From Carallia brachiata (lineage: Eukaryota; Streptophyta; Magnoliopsida; Malpighiales; Rhizophoraceae): 64,000 nucleotides of DNA. The translations under genes were made by a program, and so were the position numbers. Below are positions 33,722 through 46,806 of this stretch, one piece after another. The notes beneath the pieces were generated by a model that worked only from the letters and a program-made list of their open reading frames with translations, was not told the DNA's origin and made no database searches. The first letter of the stretch is position 1; each line of letters starts with the position of its first letter. The stretch spans positions 2,476,797 through 2,540,796 of the forward strand of contig JADCRB010000068.1 of NCBI GenBank assembly GCA_021464245.1, given 5' to 3'.

Positions 33722-35590
33722 CTTTTTTCGAATTGATAAAGAGGTGATCCGTGTATAACAAGTTGAAATGTCAACTAAATAGAGAAAGAGGTAACGTTCT
33801 TTCTTGGGTGTCTTCATCTTTCTTTTGGCTTCATATAGTTTGACACCGAGGATCCTGAGGCCAAAAGAAAAACAAATAACAGCTGACCAAATACAAAAGC
33901 AATCGCCTCAAAGAAATTGTTCAGCAATACAAATTTACGCCCTTCCCACAAAATCTATATATATGTTTAAATCTCGTAGACTGAAATTGCTTTCTTTTTC
34001 TATCGTATCCGATTGCGAACGTGATTGTTGCTACGCTGTAATGTGTCATGGCCAGGCCAGAAACAAGCGTTTGGTTTGACCGTAACAAAAACCGAGGTGG
34101 CAACATCGCCACCCTGTATCACCAGGTCGGCAGACAAATAAATGGTTCTAATAATCATCCGAGTTAAAAAAAAGTGGATCTCCAGACGTTTGGCCATATT
34201 ATATTAGGACAAAAAATTTTTGAAAAAAGAAAAAAAAATTAAGGTATAAAAATAAAGTTTATAAATAACATTAATTATATTTAAAGTAAATACGTAAATT
34301 TAGAGTTTAATTGTTTTTAAAAAAAGAAAAAAATGAAAGAGAGAGAATGTTAATACGTTTAGATCAAATGTATGACTATATAATGACCCTCGTTTAGAAA
34401 AGATTCTAAGCATTTTTTTTTTTTTTATTTTTGGTATAAGAAGGTCAAAAGATAAGAAAAATAAAATATAATCATTAGAATTCAAATATAATATTAAGAA
34501 ATTTCAAAAAATTATTTCAATCAATTTTCTAGAAAGGCTGGACTTAGAACACTTATAATAGGTTGAAAATTCAAATATCTATCAATATAGTTAGGAATTG
34601 ATGATATTATATCTTTGACATCTATCTATATTCTCTGACATCTATCTTAATTTTTTTTTTTTTACCCAAATTTATGTTGTGTGGGAACTCAATTTTGGCA
34701 ACGAGCAAAACGCTTCGCACATCGACACGGTAGATTTTATGCCTTCTACATCAAGAACATAGGTATTTATTCATTTATTTATTACTTTTAAGTATCTAAT
34801 TGTGATGGTGAAAAAAGAAATAAAATGTCTAACAGTGTGTTCACAATCCAAAATCCCATATAGTTCTTAGTTAATAATAAGAAAATCAAAATTATTAATT
34901 TTGCAATCAGAAAAAACTGAAGAGACAACCTTTAAAATTTTACATGGCAAACAGTGACAAAATTTGTTGGAAGAATGTTGTAAAATATAATTTGTGATTC
35001 TCCGCGTTGTCACGTAATATCTTCCTTTGTATTTTACAAGCGGGCCATTATATGACAATATATGAGTGGATATACGATATAACGATATTCAAAAATTTAT
35101 TTATTTTATTTATAAATTTAATATATTTTTTATAATTTAACAATATATATTTTTATGTATCAACTATATTTTCATTCGTGCGTGTTCACTTATTTTTTTT
35201 CCTTTATCCAAACAAAAGAAAAAAAAACAGATCCGTCGGCGGATTTTGATTTCCAAGAAGAGACATCAACGCACGCATTCATTGCTGTCTATTTTGAACA
35301 GTAACACAGCAAAGCCTAGTCGTTGGATCCGCTCACTGGGATCCATTCGTCGAAAACGATGGCCGTGAATGTCTCTGCCTACAAAAATCACAATTTCACA
35401 ACTAAAAAACACCAGATTGAAATTCAGATAGTAGTTAGTCTTTTAATTACGCCTGTTGTAATTTTTTGTAATTATTTATTTTTATTTTGTATAAATTATT
35501 TTAACATATTCGTATTAACTCAGTGTGATTAATGTAACGATTTCTTTTAATAAAAAAAAAAAAAAAAGAGAAACGCTAGAGGCTGCGGGC
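33722..35590. other. Intergenic
   Basis: AT-rich with two GC-richer patches (about 33,830-34,140 and 35,225-35,400) that show no family signal in any frame. The right edge is the probable promoter of the LRR gene, with a telobox-like 'tttagggtt' at about 35,593. Confidence 0.45.
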
Positions 35591-36231
35591 GTTTAGGGTT
35601 CTAACTGTAAAGCAACCTTAAAAAGCATCACCAGGTCACGCGATCACGCCCTTCGTTCCAATACCCAAATCAGGGGATTCTTGCAATCTGGTGATAGTTT
35701 TTGCTATCTGGCTGAAGAGAGTAAGTTGACTTAATGTTTTTTTTTTTTTTCCCTTCAAGATTTTATGCGTTTGTGTCTGAATAAAATATTTCTTCATGTT
35801 CTGGGTCGGTTCTTGCGTACAATTTTATTGTTTCTTGATTGTCTCTCTGATTTTGTTGATTAATTTTTTGTCGGGCAGTTTATATAAGATTTGCTTTCCA
35901 GTTGGTTGGGATTTGGTTCAAAATCTTGCAATATTGAATTTGATTACCCTATCTGATTTTTTTTTTTTTCACGGTTGGTTTATGTTTGTTGTAGATTTTA
36001 TGTTATTTAATAGATGTTTTCTTGGTTTGGTTGGTTCCTTCATTGAAGTGATTCTTAAGAAAAGAAGCTTCTTAACTTGTTTTCGTCTCTTTCTTCCGCG
36101 AAGCAATTTCTTTGTCTACCGTGATTTTATGATGTGTTCATTCTCCCGGAGGATGATTTATTGTCATGAAATTATGATTCTTTCTTAGTTCTTATTGTCT
36201 GTTTACCTTGTTTATCAGGCTAGAAACTTGT

Positions 36232-36351
36232 ATGCACGGTAGCAATTTGGTTCTCCTAGTCGGCAAACAGTGTGGTTCACTCTGGCCGCTGCAACAATAT
36301 CCGACTGTTCTCGCACCTCTAGGAGGGTGTGGGGTGAGAGCGAGGTGGTAA
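36232..36351 (+). other. Upstream ORF, 39 codons, in the LRR gene leader
   Basis: The LRR gene appears to have a first noncoding exon ending at 35,720 (AGA|GTAAGT) and a second leader exon starting at 36,219 after TTTATCAG. The first ATG of that exon (36,232) opens a 39-codon frame starting MHGSNLVLLVGK and ending with TAA at 36,349. It would have to be bypassed or reinitiated for the main protein (ATG 36,626) to be made. Translation is inferred, not shown. Confidence 0.4.
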
Positions 36352-36625
36352 TTCTGCTTTGTGGTTTTAGGAGATCAAGATCATCTCATGTTTGGAGATT
36401 GTGCCGGGTTTCAGCTGGTCTGTTACTTGATTATGGCTAAGGTCACTTTCTGCTAGGTGCCGGGCAACTTGACAATATTTTGACGTTCTATGTGAGCAAA
36501 ATTAGGTCTCTGTTTTTATTGTTCGAATGCTGTTGGGCTGAATAGGATAGTAATTAAAGCGTACCTCTTTGATTTAATACAAATGTGGCTGCTGCCTGGA
36601 TGGAGCGCTCATCTACATCAGTGCA

Positions 36626-38958
36626 ATGGTTAGATTTTTATGCTTCAATGCTGATGTCCAGCCCCACAGGCCAAGGGTAAGTGGAAAGCTTGCTGACGTT
36701 TGGATTTATTGTGAACTTCTGTGTTCTGTTTGTTTTCTGATTTAATTTCTTTTAGAAGACCATTGAACCTTCTGTTGAAGCACTGAGTAAGTCTGTACGG
36801 GATCATTCTCAAATCCAAGCACCTAATGTCACAGAAATGAAACCTTCAAGCTTGAATTCAGATTCCCAAATTACTGCCAGTGCAAATGATTTTGAAATCT
36901 CTCTGTGTGCTGAAGGAAAGTTGAAATTTGAGGAAATTAAGGGCAAATTTGGTATTGAGGGCAGGAACTATACCCATCAGATAGGGATTATGAAGAAAAG
37001 TCAGTCTTTAGGAAGTGGATTATGCCATGAGGGAAAAATTCTTCCAGAAAATGATACTGAGGATGAGGTTGAACAAGGATTTTCTGGTGACTCCCTCTAT
37101 GAAAATGGGTTCCCTGGAGTGGATGGTAGCAAGGATCAAGGAGTGAGCCCGACTAGTCACCACCAAAAAAATGAATCCATTTTTTCAATTGGAGATCCTC
37201 AGTTCTCTGACAAGGCAAGACCTGGAAATTTTGTCATTATCTTATCTCGTGAAGTAGATCGCACCCCTCCCATGATTGTAAAATCATACTCAATGTCGGC
37301 CATTGGCCCTTCTAGACCCTCTGGTCAATGTTCCTTCAATTGTTTACGACGTCGCTCAAGATCTTCTGAGGATTTATGCGTTATAAATATCGCGAGGAAA
37401 GAAATTTCAGTTCATGAGGCGGTAGAGGAAGCAATGGAAGTATATGGAAGAGATGATAGCGCGTTTAAAACTGAAAAGAATAATGGTGAAATTTCTCTTG
37501 ATGATGGTTCTGATTGTTACAATTATTCTGCTTTTGCAAAGGACTGGATAATACCAATTATGGATGAGATGAGCTTGGCAAAAGATGTCCAAGGTGAATC
37601 CTCCATTCAGCAGGGGGATGAAGTACCAAGCAAGAATTTTAAAATTAAGCGTGTTGAGGAGTGGGTTATTGATCTCCAGCACTGCAGCCCATTAGCAGAA
37701 ACAAATGAATTGCCAGATGTTAGTTACAAGAGAGATTCTACCATGTTGAATGATTTGAATGCTGCAGAGGTTAATCGCAAGATTACTTCTAGCATGGAAG
37801 CTGCTAAAAGTTACATCTCTACTTTGAGTCCCTTTTCAACTACTGCTCAGCTTTCAAATCATGGATTGGCAGTGATCCCATTTCTTAGCGCATTTGTTAC
37901 CCTGAAGGTGCTAAATTTATCTGGGAATTCCATAGGTTCGTATCTCTAATGTTATATTGTTTTCATTCTATTCCCTGTTTTCTATGAGTTTTAACAGTAC
38001 AATCTTCATCTCAGACCAAATAATATTACTACTCCACTGCTTTGATTCTCATTCTTATGATTTGTTCAGCAAGAATTACAGCAGGTGCTCTCCCTCGAGG
38101 TCTCCATGTGTTAAATCTTTCAAAAAACAATATTTCTACCATTGAAGGCTTACGTGACCTCACGCGACTTCGTTTACTAGATTTGAGCTACAATCGCATT
38201 ATGCGGATTGGTCACGGTAAGGCTTTTGCTGACTAGTTGAGGGCCCGATGGTCTTCCAATTTTTCTTTCTTGGTTAGTATCTGAATCCTCCCAATTCTTT
38301 ATTTTCTAACTATTTACCTCCTCATGTTGAAGGTCTGGCTTCTTGTTCTTCCTTGAAAGAGTTATATTTGGCTGGGAATAAAATAAGCGAGATAGAGGGT
38401 CTCCATCGCCTGTTAAAACTAATCGTACTGGATCTGCGTTTCAATAAAATCTCTACAGCCAAATGTCTGGGCCAGCTTGCAGCTAACTATAAATCCTTGC
38501 AAGCTATCAGCTTGGAAGGAAATCCAGCTCAGAAAAATGTTGGAGATGAGCAGCTCAAGAAATACTTGTTAGGCCTTCTTCCCCATCTGGTTTACTTCAA
38601 CCGGCAGCCAGCAAAAGGCACTGTGAAAGATGCTGCAGAACGATCAGTTAGGCTAGGCATCAGTACCCATCAGTTTGATTGTGCCCTTAGGTCAGATAGC
38701 AAAGTTGTGAGGAAGGCTAGCCATGGTTTAGCTGGCTCAAGATCATCGTCTTCGTTGGCGCATGGCCGTAAAACTCCAGCAGTGACCTCACCAAAACAAT
38801 CTAGGGGTAGGCACATTCGTCTCCCACCTGCTGGAACTAAACCAACAACTGTTCGTCGCCAACAATACAATTATAATCTCGGCAGCAAAAATTTCAATCT
38901 TAAATCAGAGCTCTCGATGTCCAGAAGTCAAAGCGAGGGAACCCTGGCAGCTCTATGA
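36626..38958 (+). CDS. LRR protein, outer-arm dynein light chain 1-like
   Basis: Four coding exons (36,626-36,676; 36,756-37,935; 38,070-38,216; 38,333-38,958) join in phase to 667 codons plus stop. The short first exon starts MVRFLCFNADVQPHRPRK, and the join to KTIEPSVEAL is the pattern I recall for this plant family (Arabidopsis At1g78230). Residues 18 to about 370 are polar, Ser/Asp-rich and probably disordered. About 375-560 hold SDS22-type leucine-rich repeats: LKVLNLSGNSI, LHVLNLSKNNISTIEGL, LRLLDLSYNRI, LKELYLAGNKISEIEGL and LIVLDLRFNKI. The tail is basic and Ser-rich. Flagellar dynein is absent in flowering plants, so the label reflects repeat similarity; a scaffold or microtubule-linked role is possible but unproven. 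Confidence 0.9.
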
Positions 38959-39777
38959 AATGGTTTTTTACGCTTGTGTCTGGCTGATATGCCATTTGAA
39001 GTTTGATTGCTTGATTTTCTATCTCGCCATTACTTGTCCTTGAAGTTTGATTGCTTTGTTTACCTTCGTGTTGTTATTCATCAGTCAAAATGCTTTGTTT
39101 TGCTTTAGATGCAACGTTGTTGATGACTTCTTAATGTTTTCCAGTGATTTTACATATTCCACCCATCCCCTTCTCGATGTAGATGGTACCATTTCCGATT
39201 TGCATATAATTTTCCTTTTCGTTAGCTAGGTGGTTGCAGTAGGCACTAAGATGAGTCTGCTTTTGTATCACACGTGAATTGTTTTTTTTTCAAATTTCCA
39301 TCAAATATGCTTAAGAAAACCATTCGCCCCCCAATTTTGTATCAATTAATTTTCCTTTTTCTTGGTCAGTAGCCCAACTTGCTGGAGCCCATACTTTGGG
39401 CGCATAAGGGGAGGGAAATGTGACATGATCGAGAATTCGAATTCGCATGAAGTTGTGAAATTTATAAATGTATGAGTCTCGTACAATTCAAATTACCTGG
39501 ATTTTAGAGCTCAACGGGCCAAAAGTTCGGTTACATGTGGATCCAACTAATTTTAGCATTATACAAAAGCATATCACCATGTAAAGCACCAAATCGAAAC
39601 CCTTCGGAAAAAATTCAAATCAAATTTCCCCGCCATTGCAACCGGAAAAGGGGAAAAGAAAAGGGAGATAGAAAATGATAGAAACAAAAACAATAAAAAT
39701 GAACAAAATCTCGATTCTATCCGCTCGCTTCACTCTCTAATCCAAATTTCCCGGCAGAGAAACTCCGACGGCGGACG
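38959..39777. other. Intergenic between LRR gene and nuclease gene
   Basis: Contains the LRR gene 3' UTR and the promoter and leader of the next plus-strand gene. No other feature recognised. Confidence 0.5.
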
Positions 39778-42351
39778 ATGGAGAAAGGCCTGATATCGGT
39801 GGACCGGTGGACGGAGGGCAGCCAGGTGTACTTCTTGACGCACCTCCACTCCGACCATACCCAGGGCTTGACCTCCGGGTGGTCCAGGGGCCCACTCTTC
39901 TGCTCCCGCCTCTCCGCCAAGCTCTTTCCCTTCAAGTTTCCCGACTTCGACCTCTCCTTGCTTCGCGTTCTCGATACCGGAGTCTGGCACACCGTCCCTC
40001 TCTTCTCGCATTCCTCCGCTACGAAATCGTCCGTTCAAGTCCTGGCCATCGACGCTCATCATTGTCCCGGTAGAATTTCCTCTCTCTCTTTTTTTTTTTT
40101 GTCTGCTTAATTAACCTTCAAATCACTTGACACGGAGTTGCGATCTTCTGTTGCTCAGACACCGTTTGACTTGAATTCTGAAAGAAAATAAAAAAAAAAT
40201 TCGGTTTATGATCATATGATATATCTTAATATATAGGTGCGGTCATGTACTTGTTTCGTGGTGATTTCGGCTGCTTGCTGTTCACCGGCGATTTCCGTTG
40301 GGAAACGGCCAGCGGAAGGGCAGATTTAGGGAGAATGACACTCTCGAATGCTCTCAAGGACGATACTGTTGACATCCTTTACTTGGATAACACTTACTGT
40401 AATCCTTCGTATGATTTTCCCTCTCGAGAGATTGCTGCTCAGCAGGTTTGGTAATTCCGTTTTGTTTCACCTATTTTAATTTTACATTGTTGTTTACTTG
40501 CACAAGATCGATAGTTTTTTTAAATAAATAAGCGGCATAGACTAACCTGATCAAGGTTTATTCCACCAAACACTAGATAGATTGAGCCTTTTCTGTTTGC
40601 AAGTAGCTTTCCGGGTTGTTTCCATGTAGCAGAAATGTTGTTAAAGGTGATAGATTCTAGATATTCGGTTTGACGTTGTGATGTAGGATCAGTATCGAGA
40701 AGAAAGTTGTTGGATAGAAAAATAGAAATTTATTCGAACTTTACTGAAACAATACAAACGAAACAATAATAAGAACAACAACAATGGAATCCACCACTAG
40801 CTTAGTGGAATCCACCACTACACTCAAACAGAATTCTCAGTCTTTTCCTCAATACAATCACCACTGAAGAACACAGAACATGAGCAATATTTGTAGAGGA
40901 TAGTTTCAGAAAAAGACAAATAGTAAAATGCACGTTTAAATCAACAATATACACTGAAATGACCAAATAAGACTTGACAAAGATTTAATTGGATTCACTT
41001 TGATTTTATTTTTCTGGAATATTGCTTACTAAATCTTTTCTTGTCTGCATCAAATCTTTTCCTGTCTCCATCATATCTCTTCTGCATCACGTTGAGGATC
41101 AAAACGTTTGAAAAATGAGCAGCTGAAAGTAGGAGATTGTCTGTGCATGTTTGAATCATTAATTGTACTGTTTGGAGAGCAATATATCAAGACGATATGT
41201 CTATCTGTTCTCGCATGAAGAAGTGCAAAAGTAGAACCTCGTATGAACTCAGCATACATATAAATGTTTGCTGTTAGGTACCGATGAATTATAATTGAGA
41301 TTTTATAAGAATGAGTATGGGTATGATCATTTCTTGCTGGGTTTCACTGACAACAGGTTGTTGATATTATTGCCTCCCATCCGAAACATGACATTATCAT
41401 TGCGATTGACTCCTTGGGGAAAGAAGATTTGTTGCTTTATATTTCACGCGTGCTCAAAATAAAGGTACATTTGTTTTTCTTTTGAACGAACAATTTAATC
41501 TACTTGTTGTACAACTTATTTTCTTTCTACCACATATTCCTCACATTTATGTACGTTTATTGTTTCTGGTTCTTTGATTGTTGCACGTGTTGTGTATTTA
41601 GTACCTCTTGTTCTCTTTATGAAAAATTTTCTGGTTTTCTTTTGTTCAGATTTGGGTGTGGCCAGAGCGCCTAAAGACTATGCATCTTCTTGGGTTCCAT
41701 GACATATTCACTACTAAGACTACCCTAACTAGAGTGCGAGCAGTTCCTCGTTACAGTTTTTGTATTGAGACTTTAGAGGGGTTAAACACAATGCGACCAA
41801 CAATAGGAATCATGCCATCTGGCCTTCCATGGTTGAAACCGGTCAAAGGAGATGGTTGCCTTTCTGGTTCCCTTTTAGCTTCCCGTTACAAGAAAAGCAA
41901 ATCAACTACAGATGGTACAATCAGGACTGATAAGCTGAATGGAAATTTGAGACCTGTAAGAAGGTTTCACCAATACATGTATTCGGTTCCTTACTCCGAT
42001 CATTCATGCTATAAGGAGATACAGGAGTTCATTGAGCTTGTCCAGCCAACCACCGTTAGAGGGATTGTGTCTTCATCAACCTGTTATGTAGACCCTCTTT
42101 ACTACTTTGGTAGCCTTTGTGGAACAAACCAACAATCACGGAGGTTGTGCTATATGCATGCAAGAAAAGAGGAAGGCAAAAAAGTTGTAGTCCAAGGCAA
42201 ACCTTATTTTGGAAATGACAACTCCACTAAGGCAGAAAGAAAAAGGAAAATGGGATGGTTAGATTGCCTAGCAGTCCGCAAGAGCAGGGTGAGTGCATTG
42301 AGACGAGTAAGTCGTGGTGCCAAAATTGTTGAGAACGACTCTTCGCCTTGA
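39778..42351 (+). CDS. SNM1/Artemis-type DNA repair nuclease (metallo-beta-lactamase/beta-CASP)
   Basis: Four exons (39,778-40,069; 40,237-40,445; 41,357-41,464; 41,650-42,351) join in phase to 436 codons plus stop. The protein is co-linear with Arabidopsis At1g27410 as I recall it. The metal-binding motif THLHSDH (HxHxDH at residues 22-27) is present, with DAHHCPG near 92-98 and TGDFRW (Asp116) as the next metallo-beta-lactamase motifs. The beta-CASP region follows (IWVWPERLKTMHLLGF, RVRAVPRYSF, IMPSGLPW) with the late motif YSVPYSDHS. Family members are 5' exonucleases or hairpin endonucleases in crosslink or break repair and telomere protection. All catalytic residues I can check are present. 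Intron 2 (40,446-41,356) carries a solo LTR. The C-terminus is basic and Lys/Arg-rich, possibly a nuclear signal. Confidence 0.93.
40679..41089 (-). mobile_element. Solo LTR in intron 2 of the nuclease gene
   Basis: The element starts TGATGTAGGATC and ends CTTCTGCATCA, so the ends are TGATG...CATCA. CGTTG flanks it on both sides (40,674-40,678 and 41,090-41,094), a perfect 5-bp target duplication. On the minus strand it contains an AATAAA-like signal ('ttcgaataaatttc') and the pattern of a Copia-type LTR. No internal retrotransposon sequence is present, so it is a solo LTR 411 bp long, antisense to the host gene. Confidence 0.88.
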
Positions 42352-43811
42352 CGGTGCAATATCATAACACCGATTGAGCTTCAAATCTGTAAATGATGTC
42401 GCATTTAGCTCTTTTAATGGACCTATTAATTGTTCAAAGTTGGTCTCATCTGATAAAATTTTTACTTGATACAGACCGCGGATAGTTAATGCCACTGTTT
42501 TAAAAGTTACAGAGCACAGTAAATAGATATTATAAAGGCTCAAAGGAGTCAAGAACCACAAGTATGAAGAGCATGCTAGGAGGTAATATTCTTCTGCTAC
42601 TGTATTATAAACAGTCCAGTTCAGATACTTGGATTGTTTTTCGGAAAATGTTTCTACACCCTCGTTCCGGATGGAGCATATTGATTCCGGACCTTGTTTT
42701 TGGCAGTTGATAGAAAAGACAATGCGGTATTAATGTTATTTGTCTTGCACATGGAGATTGTAGGAGTCTGATGAAGCATTAACCCTACAAATTTTGCATA
42801 TGTGCACAAGGGACTAGATTTGGTGAAATAAGCACAGAGATTGACACTTCACCAATCGTGCGTGAGTCGGGGTCCTGTTTATCAATAAAACAAAGAGCTC
42901 TTTGGAGAGAGCCACCGCGAATGTTGACTATTTAGACAGGCAAAGAGGCTTTGCCATGGGAATTGGGTGGGAGCAGAAGTCAAAAAAAGTCTGCTTCGAA
43001 CTTTTATACTGGCGAAGTGGAGCGTGGATATTTCAGTGCAGTGGAGCGCCGATTTGGAATTGTACGGGTACGTGGGTCAGAGAAGTAGAAGTGTCAAAAT
43101 TTGATCCACTTGTTAAGTTAATTTGATTCTATTCGAAAAATATGATCTGAATTCGATTTGAAAAATAGCTTAACGACCTGAACTCAAAATGACTTATAAA
43201 TCTTGTGTCAAACTTGAATCTAATTCAAATGACTCATTTGATTTCAATTTTTTTTTTGAGTGAATACAAAATAAAGTAAAAAAATTTAACATATTTTATA
43301 TTATAAAAAGTATATATTCAATTATTTTTAATATAAATTTTAATTATAAATTTTTTTAAAATATTTTAAAAATTTTTATACTATTTTGAATTTTATTTTG
43401 AGTTTTTAGAATATTTTAAAAGAAGTTTCTTAAATTATTTTTTAATTTTATAATTTTCTTTGATTTTAAACAATTTTTAGCAAAATTTCTGAAATTTTTA
43501 ATAAAAATACTACGTCATCATTTTGATAACGTGACCAACCTATAAGTTGACCGAAATTCAATCCGAATTTAAACTTTAAATTGACTCAATCTAAAATAAC
43601 TCGAAAATAACTTGAACCATAAGTAACCAGATCCTAAGTTACATGAAGCCGAAACTGACTCAACCTAAAACCGATCCGATGACTCATGTTGATACCTCTA
43701 GCAAAGAGTCATTTAACCGTGAGATTCCTAATTTTCGATTTATTGGGTCATTAGTTATACAATAAAAACAGGTAAATACTTTTTTTTTTTTTTCCTGAAA
43801 ATCTCCCATCT
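42352..43811. other. Intergenic
   Basis: The nuclease 3' UTR is followed by AT-rich DNA. About 43,110-43,700 is rich in 'gactcaacctaaaacc' and 'taacttgaacc'-like words, resembling an old unclassified plant repeat. No gene is supported. Confidence 0.45.
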
Positions 43812-44085
43812 GTTTGATTGAAGGCTGCAAATTTGATTGAAGGATGCAGGGACCTCATTAGCAAGGACTGGGAATTGACTCTTAACCATGTGCATCAGGA
43901 AGCAAATAGTGTGGCTGACTCCCTATGTAAACTAGCTTTCTCTAAGCTGATTGGCCTCCATGTGTTTTATGAATTACCTTTGCAAACTAAGCCTTTGTTG
44001 TCGCAGATGTAATTGGGGTTAGTTGACCCCGAGTAATTGTGAGTGACTGATGTAAATAGGCTTTGATGCCGCCTTTTTAACCCAA
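43812..44085 (+). mobile_element. LINE 3' tail (RNase H end), copy 1
   Basis: The plus frame reads GCRDLISKDWELTLNHVHQE followed by ANSVADSLCKLAF, the C-terminal end of the plant LINE-associated RNase H domain (H..HQEAN..AD.L.K). It continues with a short tail and 'ggctttgatgccgcctttttaac', then an A-rich end. It is a 5'-truncated non-LTR element. Confidence 0.75.
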
Positions 44086-45323
44086 AAAAAATAAAATAAT
44101 TCTTCCACCCTCTCTTTTAAGAATTTTCTATTTTATTCAGCTGCTGATATTTCTAAAAATTTTAGAAAAGATTATTGTATCTTTGGTAAAAAAATAAATA
44201 AGTAAATAAATTATTATATATATTATTAAATAGATGACATATTTGATTAAGTGTGTTTATATAATTAAATTCTTTCAATTTTCTTTTTTTTTTCCCTTTT
44301 CCTGTGGCTGCTGATTATAATTGACGTCATGCGAGAATAAAAAATGTAAACAATTCTATTAGCATTAGTATGGGAATCATTTTGATGAGCCGAGTTGATT
44401 ATTAAATTCACAAAGCCAACGAATTCTTGAGTATCATTGTCACTTGAGCTGCGGATCATGGTACATAGTAGTAAGGTTGGCCAGCGATATATTTTGACCA
44501 CAAGACATACAAATGTATGGTAGAACAGAAAAAGATAATAAATTAAAATTATAATAATAAGAGTCCTGAAACCTGGATGTGGGTATCAGAGCCGGTCATT
44601 TGATTTTTTTTATTTTTTTTTTCATCTTAATTTGCTGTATATCAATTTTGAGTATATTGTATATTAATTTTAGTCTCTATATACACAATAGATATTGTAC
44701 ATTAAATTTAAAATTATTATATATAAACTTTAAAAATTCTCTATTTTTGTATTTATTACACACTAACTTTAATTTTTACATATATAAAGCGTTTGTCAAA
44801 CAAAAAATTTAAAAGTTGCTCTCTCCCCTCGTTATCCTGTCCCTCCCCACCCAGCTTCCAATTGCTTCATAATAATGATTATATTTGTTGTATGCTTGAA
44901 ACTGACTTAATGAGCTGCAACTTCAGTGTCTACGACACAACCTCAAATTTTTTAATAAAATGCATTAGGTTATAATTTATATAATAGAGTAACTCTTTTT
45001 ATTCTTACAAATTTCATATATTTATTTGGTGAATTATAACATAAAATCTGGTGTGAAAGTCCATACTCCTGATTCTGGTTATGATAGAGCTAAGCCACCT
45101 CAGTTTTATGTAGCGGAAATACCGGCCGACCATAATAAACATTACAAAAAAAAAAAGGCTTATTGACTTGGTCAACCTCAAACGCGGACCTGTTTTAATG
45201 CAATTATTGGAAGGAACTGGGTCCTTGTCAGTATTTCTGACGTTTGTGTCTTTTGGCTTGTAATATGGGAAGACCAAGTCCAGTCTTCTGCTGCTTTTTC
45301 TTCTCGTAAATCTCACAATAGGT

Positions 45324-45600
45324 GTTTGATCGAAGGGTGCAAATTTTGATTGAAGGATGCAGGGACCTCATTAGCAAGGATTGGGAAGTGACTCTTAACC
45401 ATGTGCATCAGGAAGCAAATATTGTGGCTGACACCCTAGGTAAACTAGCTTTCTGTAAACTGATTGGCCTCCATGTGTTTCCTGAATTAGCTTTACAAGC
45501 TAAGCCCTTGTTGTCGCAGGATGTAATTGGGGTTAGTTGACCCCGAGCAACTGTGATTAACTGATGTAAATAGGCTTTGATGCCGCCTTTTTAACTAAAA
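45324..45600 (+). mobile_element. LINE 3' tail (RNase H end), copy 2
   Basis: Same as the tail at 43,812 but with a longer open frame (HVHQEANIVADTLGKLAF, then KPLLSQDVIGVS and a stop at about 45,538). The frame has stayed open in both copies, but this part alone has no activity. Confidence 0.75.
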
Positions 45601-46806
45601 AAAAAAAAAAAATTTCTCACACCCTCTCTTTTAATAATTTTCTATTTTGTTCAGCTGCTGATATTTCTAAAAATTTTAGAAAAGATTACTGTATCTTTGG
45701 TTAAAAAAATAAATAAATAAATTATTAAATACTGTTAAATAGTTTAGATACTTTATTAAGTGTATCAACATAATTGAATTCTTTCAATTTTTCTTTTTTT
45801 TTCCTTTTCCTGTAGCTTCTGATCATGATTTCCGTCATGCGAGAGTAAAAATCTAAACAGTTATGTTAGCAAATGTACGCTTGTATTAGTATCAGAATCA
45901 TTTTTGATGAGCCGAATTGATTATTAAATTCACAAAGCCAACGAATTCTTGAGTGTCATTGTCACTCGAGATGCGGATCATGGTACATACTAGCTAAGGT
46001 TGGCCAGCTATATAATTTGACCACAGGACACACAAATGTTTGGTAGAAGAGAAAAAGATTATAAATTAAAATAATAATAATAATAAGAGCCCTGAAACTT
46101 GGATGTGGGTATCAGAGTCCGTCATTTTTTTTTTTTTTCATCTCAACTTATTATACACTAGTTTTGAGTCTATTATATATTCATTTTAATTTTTATATAC
46201 CTAATGTATATTGCACATTAAATTTAAATCTATTGTGCATGAATCTTTAAATTTTTTTATTTTTATTTTTATTACATACTAATTTTATATACATAAAGCA
46301 TTTTTCAAACAAAAAATTTAAATGTTGCTCTCTCCCCTAATTATCCTGTCCCGCCCCACCCAGCTTCCAATTTCTTAATAATAATGATTATTTTTGTTGT
46401 ACGCTTGAAAACTAACTTAATGAGCTGCAACTTCAGTGTCCACGACACAATCTCAATTTTTTTAATAAAATACATTATATTATAATTTATATAATAAAGT
46501 AATTCTTTTTATTTTTATAAATTTTACATATTTTTTTAAAAAATTATAACATAAAATCTGCTGTAAAAATCTAGACTCCAGATTCTGGTTATGACAGAAC
46601 TAAGCCACCTCAATTTTATGCAGCGGAAATACCGTCTGACCATAATAAACATTAAAACAAACAAAAGGCTTATTGACTTCTTCAACGTCAGACGCGGACC
46701 TGTTTTAATGCAATTATTGGAAGGAACTGGGTCTTGTCAGTATTTCTGACGTTTGTGTCTTTTGGCTTGTAATGTGGGAAGACCAAGTCCAGTCTTCTGC
46801 CTCCTT

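Larger units (their letters stand above)
43812..46806. repeat. Tandem duplication, about 1.51-kb unit
   Basis: Unit 1 (43,812-45,323) and unit 2 (45,324 to about 46,806) align throughout at an offset of 1,512-1,514. Each holds a LINE tail, 'caccctctcttttaa', 'gagctgcaacttcagtgtc' and 'gtttgtgtcttttggcttgtaat', and ends at 'gaccaagtccagtcttctgc'. Since the LINE tail is at the left end of both, the segment was duplicated after LINE insertion. Confidence 0.88.

Noticed and set aside
35796..36188. 130-codon Phe/Leu-rich plus-strand frame before the LRR gene
   Set aside because: It lies between a good donor (35,720) and acceptor (36,218), so it is most likely leader-intron sequence.
43110..43700. 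Possible inverted-repeat transposon
   Set aside because: Repetitive word content is visible but I could not find matching termini or a target duplication.
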